Made by a program: the position numbers and the translations under genes. From an uncultured Hyphomonas sp. (GTDB lineage: Bacteria; Pseudomonadota; Alphaproteobacteria; Caulobacterales; Hyphomonadaceae), in NCBI RefSeq assembly GCF_963677035.1, contig NZ_OY781472.1, positions 1,674,001 through 1,738,000 on the forward strand: a DNA stretch of 64,000 nt, written 5' to 3'. The notes under the pieces were generated by a model. That model ran no database searches, had not been told where the DNA came from, and saw only the letters and a list, made by a program, of their open reading frames with translations. Shown one piece after another: positions 63,805-64,000 of this stretch (positions are counted from its first letter, which is position 1; each line of letters begins with the position of its first letter).

Positions 63805-64000
63805 CTAGAGCGCAGCACCAGCGCGGACGGTCCGGGTGACGAGGTCTGTGTCCGCGTCGCTTTCCCAGCACCAGGCTTCCGGCGTGTCCAGCAGCTTGCG
63901 TACCAGCATGTTGTTCAGGGCATGGCCCGGCTGCACGGCATCATAGGCGCCGGCAATCGGGGCGCCGGCCAGCATCAGGTCACCCACCGCGTCCAGCATC
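63805..64000 (-). CDS. lpxC: UDP-3-O-acyl-GlcNAc deacetylase, C-terminal end only
   Basis: The frame runs in from the right edge. The visible 65 residues contain MLDAVGDLMLAGAPIAGAYD and AVQPGHALNNMLVRKLL, the conserved C-terminal LpxC segment with the catalytic-region metal/acid residues D and H (DAVGD, GHALN). LpxC performs the first committed step of lipid A synthesis. The start lies outside the window. Confidence 0.9.
   Translation of the reverse strand, partial: MLDAVGDLMLAGAPIAGAYDAVQPGHALNNMLVRKLLDTPEAWCWESDADTDLVTRTVRAGAAL

Overview
The window looks like chromosomal DNA of an alphaproteobacterium, most likely of the Hyphomonadaceae (Hyphomonas/Henriciella type). This rests on the GC-rich core genes (dusA, comM, prs, prmA, recN, ligA, bamD, lpxC), on GTTC-N7-GTTC LexA boxes of the alphaproteobacterial kind, and on a TonB-dependent, Fur-boxed iron locus. 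The species is inferred; no rRNA or tRNA gene was found.

Layout. Bases 1-8.7 kb: a lower-GC stretch with the end of a SapC-family gene, a winged-helix (MarR-like) regulator, a LuxR-type response regulator, a six-PAS GGDEF-EAL c-di-GMP protein and hypothetical genes. 8.8-17.4 kb: an iron/metal-uptake locus with EF-hand lipoprotein, DUF4198, ApbE-DUF2271 fusion, PepSY protein, TonB receptor - exbB - exbD - exbD - tonB, and fur, with three Fur-like palindromes in its two control regions. 17.7-18.7 kb: dusA.

18.7-32.9 kb: the main discovery, a 14.2-kb AT-richer element that reads as a bacterial casposon. It encodes a stand-alone Cas1 integrase (no Cas2, no CRISPR array), a family B DNA polymerase with intact exonuclease and polymerase motifs, an HNH nuclease and helix-turn-helix proteins. 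It is bounded by imperfect terminal inverted repeats (24 of 38 positions) and flanked by a 19-bp direct repeat (21 bp identical in all). Cargo: a ScoMcrA-like modification-dependent endonuclease, a pentapeptide-type membrane protein, a MORN-like secreted protein, an XRE regulator and an ABC ATPase/membrane protein pair. The element sits in the 5' leader of comM. It duplicates the comM ribosome-binding site and separates comM from a LexA box that now lies 14 kb upstream.

32.9-64 kb: ordinary GC-rich chromosome. It holds comM, a soluble hybrid histidine kinase, an AmpG-like MFS carrier, an HdeD-like protein, a voltage-gated cation channel with an unusual TMDGW filter, a TerB-DnaJ protein, a BlaI repressor with an M56-M23 fusion peptidase, prs, pgeF, amt, a lipoprotein prolyl isomerase, a PKD/beta-propeller lipoprotein, an acyl-CoA synthetase, a TM2 protein, an M49-like metallopeptidase, prmA, an aminopeptidase P, an XRE regulator with a divergent tautomerase, SOS-boxed recN, ligA, bamD and the 3' end of lpxC.
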